64,000 nt of DNA from Actinomadura alba (GTDB lineage Bacteria > Actinomycetota > Actinomycetes > Streptosporangiales > Streptosporangiaceae), in the NCBI RefSeq assembly GCF_014323705.1, contig NZ_JABVEC010000007.1:1-64000 (forward strand), given 5' to 3'. Each line of letters starts with the position of its first letter. Positions within the stretch are counted from its first letter, which is position 1. Both the position numbers and the translations under genes were made by a program. Below are positions 62,120-64,000 of this stretch, piece by piece. Under the pieces are notes generated by a model, which worked only from the letters and a program-made list of their open reading frames with translations, was not told where the DNA came from and made no database searches.

Positions 62120-62153
62120 AACGAGGCCGGACCTGTACAGGTCCGGCCTCGTT
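62120..62153 (-). terminator. Terminator of the rpsF-ssb-rpsR-rplI operon
   Basis: A perfect stem of 14 bp or more (AACGAGGCCGGACC / GGTCCGGCCTCGTT) with a TGTACA loop and a following T run on the plus side, 17 bases past the rplI stop. Symmetric, so it may act in both directions. Confidence 0.85.
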
Positions 62154-62169
62154 TACAACTTTGTCAGAT

Positions 62170-62616
62170 TCAGGAACCGATCACCTGAAGCTGGATCGTG
62201 GCGTTGACCTCGGGGTGCAGGCGCACCGAGACCCGGTGCTCGCCGATCGTCTTGATCGGATTGCGCACCTCGATACGACGCTTGTCAAGGTCAGGGCCAC
62301 CCGAGTCCTTGACCGCACCGGCGATGTCGGCGGCCGTGACCGAGCCGAACAGCCGGCCGCTGTCGCCCGCCCGGGTGCGCAGGCGCACGTTGAGCGACTT
62401 GAGCCGATTCGCGATCTCGGTCGCGTGGTCGAGGGTCGCGATCTCGCGAGCCGACCGGGCCTTCCTGATCAGGTCGATCTGCTTCTCGGCGCCGGGGGTC
62501 CACTTCATCGCGAAACCGCGGGGGACGAGGTAGTTACGGCCGTAGCCGTCCTTGACCTCGACGACGTCACCGGGCTCGCCGAGACCGGACACCTGCTGAG
62601 TGAGAATGAGCTTCAT
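62170..62616 (-). CDS. rplI: 50S ribosomal protein L9
   Basis: A 148-residue large-subunit protein. The N-terminal rRNA-binding domain is MKLILTQQVSGLGEPGDVVE, VKDGYGRNYLVPRGFAM. A long helix and the C-terminal domain (DSGRLFGSVTAADIAGAVKD) follow. The ATG at 62616 gives the canonical MKLILT start. Last gene of the operon. Confidence 0.97.
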   Translation of the reverse strand: MKLILTQQVSGLGEPGDVVEVKDGYGRNYLVPRGFAMKWTPGAEKQIDLIRKARSAREIATLDHATEIANRLKSLNVRLRTRAGDSGRLFGSVTAADIAGAVKDSGGPDLDKRRIEVRNPIKTIGEHRVSVRLHPEVNATIQLQVIGS

Positions 62617-62633
62617 GATTTCTCGCACTCCCC

Positions 62634-62870
62634 TCAGCGCGCGGTGCTCGTGTACGGCAGGAGCGCCATCTCACGAGCGTTCTTGATCGCGGTCGCGACG
62701 TCGCGCTGGTGCTGCGTGCAGTTACCCGTCACCCGGCGGGCGCGGATCTTGCCCCGGTCGGAGATGAACTTGCGCAGCAGCGCGGTGTCCTTGTAGTCGA
62801 CGTAGGAGATCTTCTCCTGGCAGAACAGGCAAACCTTCTTCTTCGGCTTGCGAGGTGGTGGCTTGGCCAT
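62634..62870 (-). CDS. rpsR: 30S ribosomal protein S18
   Basis: A 78-residue protein. It opens [20 protein letters not shown] and carries [20 protein letters not shown] and [20 protein letters not shown]. It keeps the CxxC pair (CLFC) plus a later Cys, as in zinc-type S18 paralogues. It follows ssb and precedes rplI by 17 bp. Confidence 0.97.
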   Translation of the reverse strand: MAKPPPRKPKKKVCLFCQEKISYVDYKDTALLRKFISDRGKIRARRVTGNCTQHQRDVATAIKNAREMALLPYTSTAR

Positions 62871-62930
62871 CGTGGTGCTCCTTTGAGGAGAGCCCCGTTC
62901 TCACGGGGATGACACTGATGTGGTCGGGTA

Positions 62931-62967
62931 CCCCTTGTGGGCGCTGTCATGTCCGCGCCCCAAGGGG
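62931..62967 (-). terminator. Hairpin between ssb and rpsR
   Basis: CCCCTTGTGGGCGC pairs with GCGCCCCAAGGGG with a one-base bulge and 10-nt loop. It lies in the 137-bp ssb-rpsR spacer and could be an attenuator or processing site lowering read-through to rpsR-rplI. A second small hairpin (GCCCCGT/ACGGGG) is at 62892-62907, near the rpsR ribosome site. Confidence 0.5.
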
Positions 62968-63007
62968 CAGGTGAACGCGGACGCGCTGATCTGGTCGCGT
63001 TGGCGGA

Positions 63008-63577
63008 CTAGAACGGCGGGTCGTCGGAGTAGCCTCCGCCGCCGCCACCACCGCCACCGCCGGTGGCCCACGGGTCGTCGGCCGGAGCGCCGCCGCCACT
63101 GGGCCCGCCGCCGGGGCCGCCCGCGTAGCCGCCACCGCCGCCGCCACCGCCACCGCCGCCGGAGTAACCGCCTCCGCCGCCCCCGCCGAAGCCGCCGCCG
63201 CCACCCTGCCGCTGAGTCTTGTTGACCTTGGCGGTGGCGTTCCTGAGCGAGGGACCGACCTCGTCGGCCTCGATCTCGTAGACGGTGCGCTTCTCACCCT
63301 CGCGGGTCTCGTAGGAGCGCTGCTTGAGGCGGCCCGAAACGATGACTCGCATGCCGCGCTGGAGGCTCTCGGCGCAGTTCTCCGCCGCCTGCCGCCAGAC
63401 GTTGCAGGTCAGGAAGAGGCTCTCGCCGTCTTTCCACTCGTTGGTCTGCTTGTCGAGGAAGCGGGGAGTGGACGCCACGCGGAAGCTCGCGACGGCCTGA
63501 CCGCTGGGGGTGAAGCGCAGATTCGGATCCTCGACGAGGTTGCCGACGATCGTGATCTGGGTATCGCCTGCTGCCAT
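63008..63577 (-). CDS. ssb: Single-stranded DNA-binding protein
   Basis: A 189-residue protein. The OB fold spans about residues 1-110 ([60 protein letters not shown]). A very Gly-rich linker follows ([18 protein letters not shown]), ending in the acidic protein-interaction tip SDDPPF. Between rpsF and rpsR. Confidence 0.97.
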   Translation of the reverse strand: MAAGDTQITIVGNLVEDPNLRFTPSGQAVASFRVASTPRFLDKQTNEWKDGESLFLTCNVWRQAAENCAESLQRGMRVIVSGRLKQRSYETREGEKRTVYEIEADEVGPSLRNATAKVNKTQRQGGGGGFGGGGGGGYSGGGGGGGGGGGYAGGPGGGPSGGGAPADDPWATGGGGGGGGGGYSDDPPF

Positions 63578-63618
63578 GGACTCGCTCCGGCTGCTCTTGA
63601 CTCAGTGGCCTTGGGGGC

Positions 63619-63909
63619 TCAGTGGGCCTCGGGACGGATGACCTTCGTACGCAGGATCGTCTCGTTGAGGTTGAGCTGCCGGTCGAGTTCCTTGACCGTT
63701 GCAGGCTCGGCCGTCAGGTCGATGACCGCGTAGATGCCTTCGGACTTCTTCTGGATGTCGTACGCCAGGCGCCGGCGGCCCCAGACGTCGACCTTTTCCA
63801 CACTGCCACCGTCGGACTTGACGACCCCAAGGAACTGGTCGAGCGACGGGGTTACGGCGCGCTCCTCGACAGTGGCGTCGAGGATCACCATGAGTTCGTA
63901 GCGACGCAT
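63619..63909 (-). CDS. rpsF: 30S ribosomal protein S6
   Basis: A 96-residue protein: [40 protein letters not shown] and [20 protein letters not shown]. First gene of the rpsF-ssb-rpsR-rplI operon. An S6:S18-type leader would be expected upstream (63910-64000 and beyond), but the window ends before it can be judged. Confidence 0.97.
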   Translation of the reverse strand: MRRYELMVILDATVEERAVTPSLDQFLGVVKSDGGSVEKVDVWGRRRLAYDIQKKSEGIYAVIDLTAEPATVKELDRQLNLNETILRTKVIRPEAH

Positions 63910-64000
63910 GCTGTGTCCCTACCTCCTCTGGACTGATGCGGTCACGGTCTCTCCGTGACAGGAGGGCTCTTGCGTCTCACCGCGGGCATGACCGGATCTG

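Noticed and set aside
62634-62870. Loss of zinc-binding in S18 as an anomaly
   Set aside because: The CxxC pair is intact; this is a normal C+ type S18.

Overview
The window is high-GC actinobacterial chromosome. SigE-type and ECF41 sigma factors, WhiJ-like XRE/DUF397/DUF6879 regulators, a tRNA adenosine deaminase-associated protein pair, and the gene orders recR-ybaB-dnaX-ffs and rpsF-ssb-rpsR-rplI/dnaB all point to Actinomycetia. The gene content best fits Streptosporangiales (Thermomonosporaceae or Streptosporangiaceae), but the genus is an inference. The conserved replication and ribosomal blocks suggest the window lies within about a hundred kb of the origin.

Conserved blocks: 6.5-8.9 kb carries lysC-asd (aspartate pathway). 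9.0-12.8 kb carries DUF5063-recR-ybaB-dnaX with the SRP RNA gene. 13.2-16.7 kb holds two tRNA-Ser genes and a phoX-type phosphatase lying between tRNA-Ser(GGA) and a 55-bp copy of that tRNA's 3' end. 16.7-20.5 kb carries tadA, two tadA-associated paralogues, upp and a PH-domain membrane protein. 55.9-64 kb carries dnaB (interrupted by an intein), a MATE transporter, an SOS-box small gene, two Tat-type PGRP amidases and rpsF-ssb-rpsR-rplI.

Accessory blocks: 0-6.5 kb is regulators, a sigma factor with its membrane partner, and a divergent AraC/phytanoyl-dioxygenase pair with a 21-bp-spaced direct repeat. 22-27 kb has a DMT exporter, a B3/B4 protein, an XRE-cupin regulator, a beta-propeller protein and a second DNA clamp. 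27-36 kb is the most unusual stretch. It has a 35-residue peptide gene 3 bp ahead of a PIMT-like O-methyltransferase, a layout like imiditide/pamtide RiPP loci. Beside it are a decayed second methyltransferase, a WhiJ-like regulatory group, and a degraded zone with a duplicated segment and MerR and VOC pseudogenes.

37-54.5 kb is an envelope and efflux region. It has two DHA2-type MFS exporters, an FMN reductase and an ECF41 sigma factor. It also has two independent ABC-transporter plus two-component modules. The first is BcrAB-like, with an extracellular insert in one permease. The second is MacAB-like, with a lipoprotein and a VanY-like D,D-carboxypeptidase. A leftover permease C-terminus lies between them.

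The most interesting observations are the candidate peptide-methyltransferase locus at 27.6-28.8 kb, the class-3-like DnaB intein with both homing-endonuclease aspartates lost, the tRNA-Ser-bounded phoX island, and the LexA-like box overlapping the start codon of a 62-residue gene.
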